This document shows, in pieces, positions 36,228-45,359 of a stretch of DNA of 64,000 nucleotides. The stretch covers positions 105,846 through 169,845 of the forward strand of contig NZ_VBSL01000013.1 in assembly GCF_006149005.1 (NCBI RefSeq), written 5' to 3'. Made by a program: the position numbers and the translations under genes. Within the stretch, counting starts at the first letter, position 1. Each line of letters starts with the position of its first letter. The notes under the pieces were generated by a model. It searched no databases, was not told the origin of the DNA, and saw only the letters and a program-made list of their open reading frames with translations. The DNA is from Larkinella sp. C7. GTDB lineage: Bacteria; Bacteroidota; Bacteroidia; Cytophagales; Spirosomataceae.

Positions 36228-36689
36228 TCATACCGGAATCACCGTCGTATTTTTCACCTCCGACATCACGAAAATGCTGCTGATGTTCAAAATGCCGGGA
36301 ATGACCGAAAGCCGTTCCTGGTAAAACCGGTTGTAGGTCTCCATGTCGTGAACCACCACTTTCAATAGGTAGTCGAAGGTTCCCGACACCAGATTGCATT
36401 CCATGATTTCCGGGAGTTGGGCAATGGCCAGATTAAACTCCACGAACGTGTCGCGGGTTTGCTTGTCGAGCGTGACGTGGCAGAAAACCACCAGCAGATG
36501 ACCCAGTTTTTTCTTGTTTAGAAGCGTTACGTATTTCTCAATAATTCCTTCACGCTCAAGCCGTTTAATGCGTTCGTGAACGGGCGATTTCGAGAGGTTG
36601 ATCCGCTGGCCGATCTCCTGAATCGTGAGTTGTGCATTATCTTGTAGAAGGGACAATATCTGCCGGTCAATCTTGTCTACCTGCGTCAT
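36228..36689 (-). CDS. Lrp/AsnC-family transcriptional regulator
   Basis: 153 residues. N-terminal HTH (DRQILSLLQDNAQLTIQEIG, then QRINLSKSPVHERIKRLERE) and C-terminal RAM/AsnC ligand domain (VFCHVTLDKQTRDTFVEFNL, MECNLVSGTFDYLLKVVVHD). It probably senses an amino acid. Divergent from alanine dehydrogenase (171 bp between the start codons), so it most likely controls ald in response to alanine or leucine; this is inferred from position. Confidence 0.92.
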   Translation of the reverse strand: MTQVDKIDRQILSLLQDNAQLTIQEIGQRINLSKSPVHERIKRLEREGIIEKYVTLLNKKKLGHLLVVFCHVTLDKQTRDTFVEFNLAIAQLPEIMECNLVSGTFDYLLKVVVHDMETYNRFYQERLSVIPGILNISSIFVMSEVKNTTVIPV

Positions 36690-36815
36690 GACGGAATTTT
36701 TTCTTTACAAAGCCGTTCGAGAGGCTCGTCACCAAATTATTTCCTTCTATACTACGAAAAGTAAACAGTATTTCCCAAAAAGAGTTATAGAATCAGAAAT
36801 CTGTTTGGCAATTCA

Positions 36816-36823
36816 TACCTTTG
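36816..36823 (+). promoter_or_regulatory. -7 box of ald promoter
   Basis: TACCTTTG, 37 bp before the ald ATG, matches TAnnTTTG. The Lrp-type gene is transcribed away from the same spacer. Confidence 0.5.
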
Positions 36824-36860
36824 TGCATCCAATCAATACCAACCACAACCGCAGAATACG

Positions 36861-38000
36861 ATGGTAATCGGTGTTCCTAAAGAAATAAAAAACAATGAAA
36901 ACCGGGTGGCGCTGACCCCCGCAGGTGTTGCTGAGTTTCGTCGATTTGGCCATACCGTTTATGTGCAGGTCAATGCGGGGGTGGAAAGCGGTTTTGAGGA
37001 CGAAGAATACATTGACGCCGGGGCCGTTATGCTGCCCACCATCGAGGATGTCTACGGCATTTCCGAGATGATCATGAAGGTGAAAGAACCGATTGCGTCG
37101 GAATATAACCTGATTAAAGAAGACCAATTGCTTTTCACCTATTTCCACTTTGCATCGTCGGAAGAACTGACGCACGCCATGATCGAACGCAAAGCCGTTT
37201 GTCTGGCCTATGAAACCGTGGAAAAAACCGATCGCAGCCTGCCGTTGCTGATTCCGATGTCGGAAGTCGCCGGACGGATGGCGGTTCAGGAAGGTGCTAA
37301 ATATCTGGAAAAACCGCAAAAAGGCCGGGGAATCCTGCTGGGCGGTGTTCCGGGGGTAAAACCGGCTCATGTGCTGATTCTGGGCGGTGGAATCGTAGGA
37401 ACGCAGGCGGCCAAAATGGCGGCTGGTCTGGGTGCTCACGTCACCATCATGGACATCAGTCTGCCGCGTCTGCGGTATCTGTCGGACATCATGCCCGAAA
37501 ACGTCGATACGCTGATGTCGAACGAATACAGCATTCGGGAAGCCGTCAAACATTCTGATCTCATTATTGGCGCGGTATTGATACCGGGAGCGAAAGCCCC
37601 CCACCTCATCACCCGCGAGATGCTGAAACTGATGCGTCCCGGAACGGTTCTGGTCGATGTCGCCGTCGATCAGGGTGGTTGTATCGAAACCTGTACACCG
37701 ACTACGCACGAAAATCCGACGTATGTCATCGACAATGTCGTTCACTACTGTGTTGCCAACATGCCGGGTGCCGTTCCTTACACCTCGACCGTGGCCCTGA
37801 CCAATGCTACGCTCACTTACGCCCTGCAACTGGCCAACAAAGGCTGGCAAAAAGCGTGTCGCGACAATGAAGAACTGAAGCGTGGGCTGAATGTCGTTAA
37901 CGGCAAAATCGTCTACAAAGGCGTAGCCGATGCGTTTGGTTTGCCGCTGAATGATGTGAACGAATTGCTGCAGCGCGAAGAAGAAGAAATCGACTATTAA
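36861..38000 (+). CDS. ald: Alanine dehydrogenase
   Basis: 379 residues. NAD-dependent oxidative deamination of L-alanine to pyruvate and ammonia. N-terminal AlaDh/PNT domain starts MVIGVPKEIKNNENRVALTP; active-site region LFTYFHFASSEELT (catalytic His); NAD-binding motif HVLILGGGIVGTQAAKMAAG near residue 171; C-terminal VDVAVDQGGCIETC. The C-terminus REEEEIDY is acidic. Divergent from an Lrp-family regulator. Followed by a terminator, after which the accessory island begins. Confidence 0.95.
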   Translation: MVIGVPKEIKNNENRVALTPAGVAEFRRFGHTVYVQVNAGVESGFEDEEYIDAGAVMLPTIEDVYGISEMIMKVKEPIASEYNLIKEDQLLFTYFHFASSEELTHAMIERKAVCLAYETVEKTDRSLPLLIPMSEVAGRMAVQEGAKYLEKPQKGRGILLGGVPGVKPAHVLILGGGIVGTQAAKMAAGLGAHVTIMDISLPRLRYLSDIMPENVDTLMSNEYSIREAVKHSDLIIGAVLIPGAKAPHLITREMLKLMRPGTVLVDVAVDQGGCIETCTPTTHENPTYVIDNVVHYCVANMPGAVPYTSTVALTNATLTYALQLANKGWQKACRDNEELKRGLNVVNGKIVYKGVADAFGLPLNDVNELLQREEEEIDY

Positions 38001-38104
38001 AGCAAGACCGTATATATTCCAACCTGGTTAAGATTACACTTCATCGACGAATAATTAGTCCAACTTCATCAACTTTTTTTTAAGGGTTTAGGAATAGAAA
38101 TAAC

Positions 38105-38140
38105 AAAGACACGACCACCATGAGTCGTGTCTTTTTTTAT
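38105..38140. terminator. Terminator after ald
   Basis: AAAGACACGAC (38105-38115) and GTCGTGTCTTT (38124-38134) pair perfectly, followed by a T-run. Confidence 0.85.
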
Positions 38141-38215
38141 GGAATCGATACTGTCAATTCCGTTACGACCGGCACATTGTATGCGTTTTTTCCAGTTATG
38201 TACAGCTTTTGGCCA

Positions 38216-38585
38216 TGTACGTCGTCAAGTAAAAGTGGACAAATAGGGTGGAAATGGGAAGAGACAATTCAGTAAATTGTTTCATCTAAATCCCCTAGCA
38301 ATGTCCAATTCAGCAAAGACATCCAAAGGCAAACGTTCAGCCTCGCCAGCCCCCACATCTTCCGAGCGTAAGGCTCCTTTATCGATTATCAAAGACATCC
38401 AGCGGCAAACCCGGCGGCAGTACACCGCTGAAGAAAAAATCCGTATTGTCCTGGAAGGCCTACAAGGCGTGCAGTCAGTAGCCGAGATATGTCGGCGAAA
38501 AGGCCTCAACATTAATATCTATTACCGCTAGAATAAGGAGTTCCTAGAGGCCGGTAAAAAGCGATTAGCGGGTGATACGCCATTG
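38216..38585 (+). pseudogene. Broken IS3-family transposase OrfA with left end of the element
   Basis: An IS3-type left end seems to start at 38216 (TGTACGTCGTCAAGTAAAAG, then TGGACA). The OrfA reading from ATG 38301 gives a Lys/Ser-rich start and the HTH RRQYTAEEKIRIVLEGLQGV followed by QSVAEICRRKGLNINIYYR. A TAG stop at 38529-38531 replaces the usual Trp codon after IYYR; the same frame goes on with NKEFLEAGKKRLAGDTP and then family similarity ends at about 38585. No OrfB remains. It marks the left border of the accessory island. Confidence 0.75.
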
Positions 38586-38779
38586 GTATCCTGATTTCAA
38601 TCGACAAAGAATGGCTTCAACCACTTCATCAGGAGGGCCTTTGCTTTCAAACCCAGGTTTTACCGCGCCCAGATACGGCAAAATCCACGTCTGGATAATA
38701 TATTTACTTAAGCTTCCCACTGATTTGCTATTTTATGATTCAACACCACAAAATTCAAACTCTGTTGGGAATCTTTTCC
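38586..38779. other. Spacer between IS remnant and hybrid regulator
   Basis: About 190 bases with no convincing gene, tRNA or repeat. The promoter of the hybrid kinase gene must lie here, but no clean TAnnTTTG box with correct spacing was found. Confidence 0.5.
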
Positions 38780-41700
38780 ATGCGTCTAAACAGCTTCCCT
38801 ATTATAAAAACGGCTTTCAAAATTGTTTTTATTTTGGCCAATGTTTCACTCTGTCTTGTACATATACAGGTAGCAGGACAGGCGATCAGAAACATTTCCA
38901 GCAAGGATGGACTGCCGCAATCTTTCGTGTCCGGTTTGGAGCAGGACAAAGCAGGATTTGTGTGGGTTGGCTCTAGAAACGGACTTGCGCGGTATGACGG
39001 GATAAATTTTAAAGTTTTCCAGCATAGTAACCAGGATACCAGCTCGCTTGTCTCTAATTTGATTATCAATATCAAGGGATTCAATAAAGGAATATGGATC
39101 GAGCACGAGTCGGGTGAAATAGACGAACTGGACCCGGTTTCCGAAAAGATTAAACATCACCATACTCCGCTACTTACCAGTGGCACTTTTTTCCGACGCG
39201 CTTGGATAGTAGATTCAAACGGAACAATTTGGCGTATTATAGACGGAAAGGGTTTGGCTCGGTTTGGCCCGACACCAAAGCTCTACACCAAAACTTCAGG
39301 TGGCTTTGACAGTGATACGCTATGGGGCATTTGTGAAGGTGTTGACAACCGGATATGGGTATTAACCCGCTTTGGGCTTAGTAGTTTAGACCAGCAGTCA
39401 GGAAAAATTAGTAATTATAGCTCCCCACAGGTGCTTGACTATCACGATTACCGGAATGCGGTCCGCTTTGCCATAGGGCTACACCAACGCAGGAATGGCG
39501 AGTTGATGTGGGCTGACAGAAACTATTTGTATATCTTCTCGGTATCCCAGAAAAAGTTCCTAAAAAAAATCCCGTTTGGCTCTCATAGTGACCGCGGGGT
39601 TACCTGGATACGCACAGGGCCTGACGGCAGCGAGTATTTAGAAAGAGGCATCGCAATTTACCGGTACGATGAGCTTACCGGTCTTAAATTAATTTATGGT
39701 CAGACAAAAGTCGATAAGAACCCCATTCAATCGTTTCTAGTCGATAAGTCTGGCTTGATTTGGCTGGGAACCAATGCCTATGGGATTACTCAGGTCGATC
39801 TTACAACCCCTTTTTTCCCTTCTTTTCCACTTAAAGATGGATTCGCAGGGGATGTCCTGGAAGCGGAATTTCATCAATCGTTGTCTTCACTTTTTGACTG
39901 GGGCCCTAAAGACCAGCGATTTGCTGCCCCCGGCTATCATCTGCGTTCTGCCTATGACAAAAGTGGAACGCTTTGGATCGGTTTAAAAGATCATGTTGTC
40001 CGCTACCAAAGTGCAACCAAATCGTTTATCTCACTCCCTAAAATAACACAAATATCAAATGCAGCCGAAACCGGAATCGGAATCAAAGGCCTGACCATCA
40101 GCCCGCAGGGTTTGCCAGTTGTGATCGGGTATAACCGTAATGTATTAATCTATAATCCACCAAAGAATACCTGGGACTGGCTGATACCAGCTGGGCAGAT
40201 AAGCCGCCAACTTGGCACAGACATTACGCCCCAGGATATTTCAATGGATACAGACCGGATCTGGATTACCACTGAGCGGGACGGATTAATTTTGATTGAT
40301 CGGAAAACCGGGAAAATCAATCAACTTAAACAGGGCCCCGGCTCCGCTGCTTTTCCCACCAATCATCTACTTGGTTTGAGGCCTGACCCATCCAGGCCGA
40401 GCTTGCTTTGGATTGGAAGTCGTGATGGGTTGATTTGCCTCAATAAAAAAACGCTGAAAACCGAGATTTTCAACACCAGTACGGGTTTGCCCGATAATAC
40501 AATCTACACGTTACTGGCAGATCATTATGGCAAACTATGGTTTGGTACCAACAAAGGGCTTTGCAGTTTCAGTCCTATCACACACAAAGTGAGGCTTTTT
40601 CAAACCAGGCATGGTTTATTGGAGGACGAGTTCAACCGGTTTCATCAGTTGATGCTGCCCGATGGCCGCCTGGCATTTGGTGGAACCCAGGGATGGACAC
40701 TCTTTGATCCAAATAAAATAAAAGATGATGCCTATCAACCTGCGATCGCACTTACTGCGCTTAAAATCAATAATGAAACCGTAACTCCAACTACTGATGG
40801 GTTACTTACTCAACCAGTTAATGCGATTGGGGAACTGATACTGCCGTATGATCAGAATACGGTGACCTTCTTCTTTGCAGGCTTGCAGTTCAACCAGCCG
40901 CTGGACTTAAACTACCGGTATCAATTGGAAGGCTACGACAGTGACTGGATTGGATCAGGTCAGATACCGTTTGCCATCTATACCAAAATCCCGCCCGGCA
41001 GCTACAAGTTTTTGGTCAATGCCAGCAACACAACCGGGCAGTGGAGCAAAGACATAAAAAAACTAACTATAAGGGTCCGTCCACCCTGGTGGCAGACCTG
41101 GTGGGCCTATATGGCTTATGCACTTGTTATTGGTGGCAGTATATGGTATTGGATGCGCCTGCAAGTAATCCGTATGGAGCTTAGCAAATCAATAGAACTT
41201 AAAAAACAGGAAGCGCAGCAGCTTCACGTTCTGGCTGAAATGAAAGAACGGTTTTTCACAAACGTAACCCATGACTTCCGGACGCCACTAACGCTGATCC
41301 TTTCGCCACTGACATCGTTAATCGAAAAGTTTACAGGCACTAATGAAGAAAAAACACTGCTCTTGATAAAAAGGAATGCCGAACAGTTACTGGCATTGAT
41401 CAACCAACTGCTCGACTTCTCAAAACTCGACGCAAACATGCTGACTATAGAAGAGTCGATAGGTGACCCTGGCCTAGTTACGGAGAATACACTTCACTTA
41501 TTTAGGGAAGAAGCAGCAAGAAAAGGTGTTACAATCAGTTTCACCAATCAGCTTCACGGGCAATTCTGGTTTGACGCACCAAAGCTGGAAAGGGTGTTGG
41601 GTAACCTGATTGGAAATGCCTTAAAGTTTACTCCTTCTGGTGGACTCATTCGTGTAACGGTGCGCAATGAAAATGATCATGTCTTGTTTTCAGTGTCAGA

Positions 41701-42730
41701 TACGGGAATCGGAATTCCAGAAGATCAAACTGCGTATATATTTAAACGTTACTTTCAAATTGGCCATCATAAAGATCAAGCTGTAAAAGGGACGGGTATA
41801 GGTTTGTCGTTGGTCAAAGAAATGGTCCAGCTCCAGGAAGGCCGTATTGAGCTTGAAAGTAAGCTTGGCCAGGGTAGTACCTTCCGAATTTTGTTACCTT
41901 ACCGTCCGGCCACACCATCTGCTATACCCAGCTTGAACACGGGTGTTACAGAAAAGTGGGATGTACCTGTTATTCAAAACGAAACTATTCGGATTCTGCT
42001 GATTGAAGATAATCCTGAACTGTCGGATTTTATTGCGGGTAGCTTACCCGAACGCTACATCGTTGAGAGGGCAACCAACGGAGCAGATGGACTAAAAATT
42101 GCCCTGGAGACTTTGCCGGACCTGATAATCAGTGATGTAATGATGCCAGTCATGGACGGGTTTGAGCTCTGTAAGGCAGTAAAGCAGCATGAACATACCA
42201 GTCACATTCCCGTTATCCTGCTGACCGCAAAAACGGCTGTTGAAAGCCGCATGCAGGGGCTAGTTACGGGAGCCGACGACTATTTGACCAAGCCGTTTCG
42301 TGTGCCGGAGCTAAACCTGCGGGTTTATAATTTGCTTGATCGCCAGCGCAGGTTGCGCACACATCTACAAAGTCAAATTAGCTCGCCCCCTTCAGAACAA
42401 GGAAATGAGCGAGAACTAGATCCTTTTTTAGTTCGGTTTTATGGGGTAATTGAGCAGGATCTGGATAACTCTTCCGTAGGAGTAGAAGAGCTGGCCGCTT
42501 GTATGAATATGAGCCGCTCCCAACTGCACCGTAAGCTGCGGGCAATAGCAGGCTTGCCCGTCAGTGATGTAGTTAGAAATTATAGACTTACAAAGGTCGC
42601 GGCATTTCTTAAAGAAGGTGTCAGTAGTTCAGAATGTGCTTACAAGGTAGGCTTTGACAGCCCCGCATACTTTACTAAATGTTTCCGTGAATTTTATGGG
42701 TTAACGCCATCAGAGTTCCAAAAAAGATAA
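38780..42730 (+). CDS. Hybrid two-component system regulator: propeller sensor, histidine kinase, receiver and AraC HTH
   Basis: 1316 residues from ATG 38780, which gives a normal signal peptide (IVFILANVSLCLVHIQVAGQ); an ATG at 38735 would add 15 residues. Residues about 25-690 hold two-component propeller repeats (GLPQSFVSGLEQDKAGFVWV, then GLARYDG; DGLICLNKK; GLPDNTIYTLLADHYGKLWF), then a Y_Y_Y domain, a membrane helix (about 773-795), HisKA with His831 in NVTHDFRTPLTLIL, HATPase with the N box GNLIGNALKFTP and DTGIGIP, a receiver with Asp1119 in IISDVMMPVMDG, and a terminal AraC-type HTH (KVGFDSPAYFTKCFREFYGL). The HTCS type often controls the neighbouring genes, here probably the exported-protein cluster downstream. 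Confidence 0.95.
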   Translation: MRLNSFPIIKTAFKIVFILANVSLCLVHIQVAGQAIRNISSKDGLPQSFVSGLEQDKAGFVWVGSRNGLARYDGINFKVFQHSNQDTSSLVSNLIINIKGFNKGIWIEHESGEIDELDPVSEKIKHHHTPLLTSGTFFRRAWIVDSNGTIWRIIDGKGLARFGPTPKLYTKTSGGFDSDTLWGICEGVDNRIWVLTRFGLSSLDQQSGKISNYSSPQVLDYHDYRNAVRFAIGLHQRRNGELMWADRNYLYIFSVSQKKFLKKIPFGSHSDRGVTWIRTGPDGSEYLERGIAIYRYDELTGLKLIYGQTKVDKNPIQSFLVDKSGLIWLGTNAYGITQVDLTTPFFPSFPLKDGFAGDVLEAEFHQSLSSLFDWGPKDQRFAAPGYHLRSAYDKSGTLWIGLKDHVVRYQSATKSFISLPKITQISNAAETGIGIKGLTISPQGLPVVIGYNRNVLIYNPPKNTWDWLIPAGQISRQLGTDITPQDISMDTDRIWITTERDGLILIDRKTGKINQLKQGPGSAAFPTNHLLGLRPDPSRPSLLWIGSRDGLICLNKKTLKTEIFNTSTGLPDNTIYTLLADHYGKLWFGTNKGLCSFSPITHKVRLFQTRHGLLEDEFNRFHQLMLPDGRLAFGGTQGWTLFDPNKIKDDAYQPAIALTALKINNETVTPTTDGLLTQPVNAIGELILPYDQNTVTFFFAGLQFNQPLDLNYRYQLEGYDSDWIGSGQIPFAIYTKIPPGSYKFLVNASNTTGQWSKDIKKLTIRVRPPWWQTWWAYMAYALVIGGSIWYWMRLQVIRMELSKSIELKKQEAQQLHVLAEMKERFFTNVTHDFRTPLTLILSPLTSLIEKFTGTNEEKTLLLIKRNAEQLLALINQLLDFSKLDANMLTIEESIGDPGLVTENTLHLFREEAARKGVTISFTNQLHGQFWFDAPKLERVLGNLIGNALKFTPSGGLIRVTVRNENDHVLFSVSDTGIGIPEDQTAYIFKRYFQIGHHKDQAVKGTGIGLSLVKEMVQLQEGRIELESKLGQGSTFRILLPYRPATPSAIPSLNTGVTEKWDVPVIQNETIRILLIEDNPELSDFIAGSLPERYIVERATNGADGLKIALETLPDLIISDVMMPVMDGFELCKAVKQHEHTSHIPVILLTAKTAVESRMQGLVTGADDYLTKPFRVPELNLRVYNLLDRQRRLRTHLQSQISSPPSEQGNERELDPFLVRFYGVIEQDLDNSSVGVEELAACMNMSRSQLHRKLRAIAGLPVSDVVRNYRLTKVAAFLKEGVSSSECAYKVGFDSPAYFTKCFREFYGLTPSEFQKR

Positions 42731-42762
42731 TGTTTCATTAAATAATATAATTTTTATACGAC

Positions 42763-42799
42763 GCAACGTCATTTATAGTATTTGCAACGTGGCTTATAG
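42763..42799 (+). promoter_or_regulatory. Pair of direct repeats, candidate HTCS binding site
   Basis: GCAACGTCATTTATAG (42763-42778) and GCAACGTGGCTTATAG (42784-42799) lie 21 bp apart, start to start, i.e. two helical turns. They sit between the HTCS gene and the YceI gene, about 60-95 bp before the YceI ATG. Tandem direct repeats are typical AraC-type targets. Confidence 0.55.
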
Positions 42800-42858
42800 T
42801 CGAAAAGCTGACCAACTTTCAATTTTGTCACAGAAAATTATCTGTCAAAATTGTAAAT

Positions 42859-43479
42859 ATGAAAGCCAAATCTAGTCCCCTTCCCCTTCTTTTTTTGCTA
42901 ATACTGACTTCTTGCATGCTGGTTTCTTCATGCCAAAAAGATCATAATATTCAGCACTATATCATTGACGAATCTGCCTCGGCTATGGAATGGAAAGGCT
43001 ACCTAAAAGACGGCAGTGGCAATAACGGAACAATCAAAATAACAGGACAACTGTTGGTAGCAGAGCCATATGAGATTATCGGTGGACAAATCAGTTTGCC
43101 GCTTTCTTCACTTGTCAATATTAATCTGCCCACTGATGAGCTCAAACAACAGCTTATTCACCACCTGCAAAGCCAGGATTTTTTCGACATGGCCGCCTAT
43201 CCTGAAATCGGCTATAAGATTACTTCCCTGATCCCTGATAAAAATATAGCCCACACGTATCAGGCATCCGGTGACCTTACGCTATTAGGAAAAACCAAGC
43301 CGGTAAATTTCCCTGTACAAATAAAATTGCAAGAGAATCAACTGATTGTCACAGGTGAAACAAGCATAGATCGTACCATTTGGGGCATGGACTACGCGAG
43401 TGATGAAAATGCAGCTAACGGCATGTATATAAGGCCCGGTATCGATGTGCAGTTCAAGCTGGTTGCACTAAAGAAATAA
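42859..43479 (+). CDS. YceI-family lipoprotein
   Basis: 206 residues. Signal with two possible lipobox cysteines (LTSC at 19 and VSSC at 25), then QKDHN. The YceI lipocalin-like domain covers about 33-205: YIIDESASAMEWKGYLKD, NNGTIKITGQLLVAEPYEII, QSQDFFDMAAYPEIGYKITS, TYQASGDLTLLGKTKPVNFP, TSIDRTIWGMDYAS. The family binds isoprenoid or lipid molecules in a long cavity. First of the exported genes after the regulator. Confidence 0.88.
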   Translation: MKAKSSPLPLLFLLILTSCMLVSSCQKDHNIQHYIIDESASAMEWKGYLKDGSGNNGTIKITGQLLVAEPYEIIGGQISLPLSSLVNINLPTDELKQQLIHHLQSQDFFDMAAYPEIGYKITSLIPDKNIAHTYQASGDLTLLGKTKPVNFPVQIKLQENQLIVTGETSIDRTIWGMDYASDENAANGMYIRPGIDVQFKLVALKK

Positions 43480-43625
43480 ACCCTAAGTTGCCCTCCAAGC
43501 TCGACTCTATCTGAAAGCTACGCAGCGGCTTTTGGTGAGCGAACCGCCTTGAAAAATCAACTGTCGTCCTTTAAAGGACCACTACGAATCAATCATTTTC
43601 TCAAACCATTTAACACTAATCAATC
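43480..43625. other. Spacer before the Cry-like gene
   Basis: 146 bases with a short palindrome (GTCCTTTAAAGGAC near 43566-43579) and no clear promoter; the YceI and Cry-like genes could be one transcript. Confidence 0.4.
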
Positions 43626-45008
43626 ATGTTTTTACAATCGAATTTGACGAATCGCCGAAAGTTTCTCCAACGCTCAGTGCTGGGAGCCGGGAGTATCTTT
43701 CTCTCCTCATCGCTCCTGCAAAGCTGTACTTTACAGGACCACAACATTCCTCCGATTAAACCGCCATTAGGCGCAGATGCGGCAGATTGGAATGAATTAG
43801 CCAAAGATGCCATCACAGATGCGATTAGCGCTGCAGTCCCCGAAGGCGGGGAAATCCTGAGTGGTGTGATTGACGTCCTTTGGCCCAACTCAGGATCCGG
43901 CCCGTGGGACCAGGTTAAAGCCCAGGTGCAAGCATTAGTCGACCAAAAATTCGATGACTTTACGTATACGCAGGCAAAAGGCGCACTGGATTCCCTGAAT
44001 TTACTGATAGGAGATTATTTAAATGCCATCAAAGACAACGGTGATGTAAGTGATAGATGGATCAGTGTACACGAAGTGTTTGTTGGTTCTCGATATCTTT
44101 TCACGACCGCTGGTTACGAGGTGTTGCTGTTGCCCTTATATGCCCAGTATACCAACATGTTCCTGGCTCTGTTACGCGATGCGGTACTGCATGGGAATAC
44201 TTGGGCGATGAAACCGGGAGACGTGCAGCAAGCCCAGACCGACCTGACCAGTTTTATCGCCGAAGCGGTCAATTATGTCTCTGGCTGGTATACGAGCAGC
44301 CGAGCTAATGTGGTCGGAAAAACGAAGCGAGATGATGTGACATGCGAGCCTTTTAGAACCGTTAACACCTTTGACCGCCAGATGACCATGCTGGTTCTTG
44401 ACTATATGGATTCATGGCCCTACTATGATGTTAGCATCTTCCCCAATGGTCCGAAAAAACCGGATAATACGCCGATCTACTTATTTACCCGCGAGATTTA
44501 CTCGGATCCGTTTGGTAACATCCTAAATGTCGATAACTACGCTAACAACCCCCTCATTGAATTACCGACACCGGCAACCCAGTTTCCGACTTATATAACC
44601 GTATGGGGTGGCCATCGAATTGATGCGGTTCAGCTAACCTATCCAGCCGGTGGCGGACCGGGTGGGGTTGACTATACGGTCCGAATGGGCGATAAAATTG
44701 GGGGTACGAATGCGTTCCCACTGGGCGGTATATTTAACGTATCACCCGACGCGCCGTTTGTCCGGGTGCTGGTAACCTATGGCATTCCTATAAGTGGTAC
44801 CATGGCTATCTACACGCTTCAATTCATAGATGCTAACGGCACCTATACCCAGCAGATGGGCGGACAAAAGGGAGTTGGAGGATATACAGGGGAAGCCGGG
44901 TATGATAATTATGCGCTGTCCAGTATTTACATTCACGGCATCAATCTCACTATACAAAACAGTGCCGATTGCATCGTCTTTGGTTTTATGCGCTGGCCGC
45001 GAAAGTAA
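43626..45008 (+). CDS. Cry delta-endotoxin-like protein with jacalin-like C-terminus, exported by a Tat/lipoprotein signal
   Basis: 460 residues. N-terminus has twin arginines (NRRKFLQRSVLGAG, Arg10-Arg11) and a lipobox LLQSC (Cys34). Residues about 55-235 match Cry domain I, the seven-helix pore former: VLWPNSGSGPWDQVKAQVQA, ALDSLNLLIGDYLNAI, and helix 5 as YEVLLLPLYAQYTNMFLALL followed by RDAVLHGNTW (compare Cry LLSVYVQAANLHLSVLRD). The second conserved block reads MTMLVLDYMDSWPYYDVSIF and then YLFTREIYSDPF (Cry: LTLTVLDIVALFPNYD and LTREIYTNP). Residues about 318-458 look like a single jacalin-like beta-prism (ITVWGGHRIDAVQLTY, GGPGGVDY, QQMGGQKGVGGYTGEAG) in place of domains II and III. 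So a shortened Cry-type toxin in a Bacteroidota lipoprotein context; the target is unknown. Confidence 0.85.
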   Translation: MFLQSNLTNRRKFLQRSVLGAGSIFLSSSLLQSCTLQDHNIPPIKPPLGADAADWNELAKDAITDAISAAVPEGGEILSGVIDVLWPNSGSGPWDQVKAQVQALVDQKFDDFTYTQAKGALDSLNLLIGDYLNAIKDNGDVSDRWISVHEVFVGSRYLFTTAGYEVLLLPLYAQYTNMFLALLRDAVLHGNTWAMKPGDVQQAQTDLTSFIAEAVNYVSGWYTSSRANVVGKTKRDDVTCEPFRTVNTFDRQMTMLVLDYMDSWPYYDVSIFPNGPKKPDNTPIYLFTREIYSDPFGNILNVDNYANNPLIELPTPATQFPTYITVWGGHRIDAVQLTYPAGGGPGGVDYTVRMGDKIGGTNAFPLGGIFNVSPDAPFVRVLVTYGIPISGTMAIYTLQFIDANGTYTQQMGGQKGVGGYTGEAGYDNYALSSIYIHGINLTIQNSADCIVFGFMRWPRK

Positions 45009-45359
45009 ACGGCATTCGCGCCCGCCATGTAAAAAGCCTCACAGCACATTCGGTGGCTGCTTATGCCAACGCTTTCCCGAACCTGGGCATGTTGGGAGGT
45101 CTGATCATCGACGAAGGGCGGTCCGCCAGGTGTTCTGGGATCGGGTTAAAACACTCAGCTGATGTTTTCAACTCGTTGGTATCAGCTGCGCTAAGAGGCC
45201 GATTGAATCGCCCTGGCATACTGCCAGGGCGATTCCAGAATGGTGATTCGAATCCAGTTGATCGGCTCTAGTACAATAAATGGCCTATAACAAGGCTTAG
45301 TCAGCGACTACACAAAGGAACATGTAGCGCTAACGAACCGCTTCAAATCCTGCTCCTCC
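45009..45359. other. 351-bp spacer after Cry-like gene
   Basis: No convincing gene. It holds one strong hairpin (45205-45235). One reading frame (through AHSVAAYANAFPNLGMLGGL) stays open but has no start, signal or family match, so I treat it as chance or a remnant. Confidence 0.5.
45205..45235. other. Perfect 14-bp hairpin without T-run
   Basis: GAATCGCCCTGGCA (45205-45218) pairs perfectly with TGCCAGGGCGATTC (45222-45235), loop TAC. No T-run follows, so it may be an mRNA-stabilising or attenuating structure, or a protein site, between the toxin-like gene and the propeller gene. Confidence 0.6.

Noticed and set aside
44969..45271. Open plus-strand frame of 100 codons overlapping the Cry-like gene end
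   Set aside because: Overlaps a confident gene, crosses a strong hairpin and has no family resemblance.
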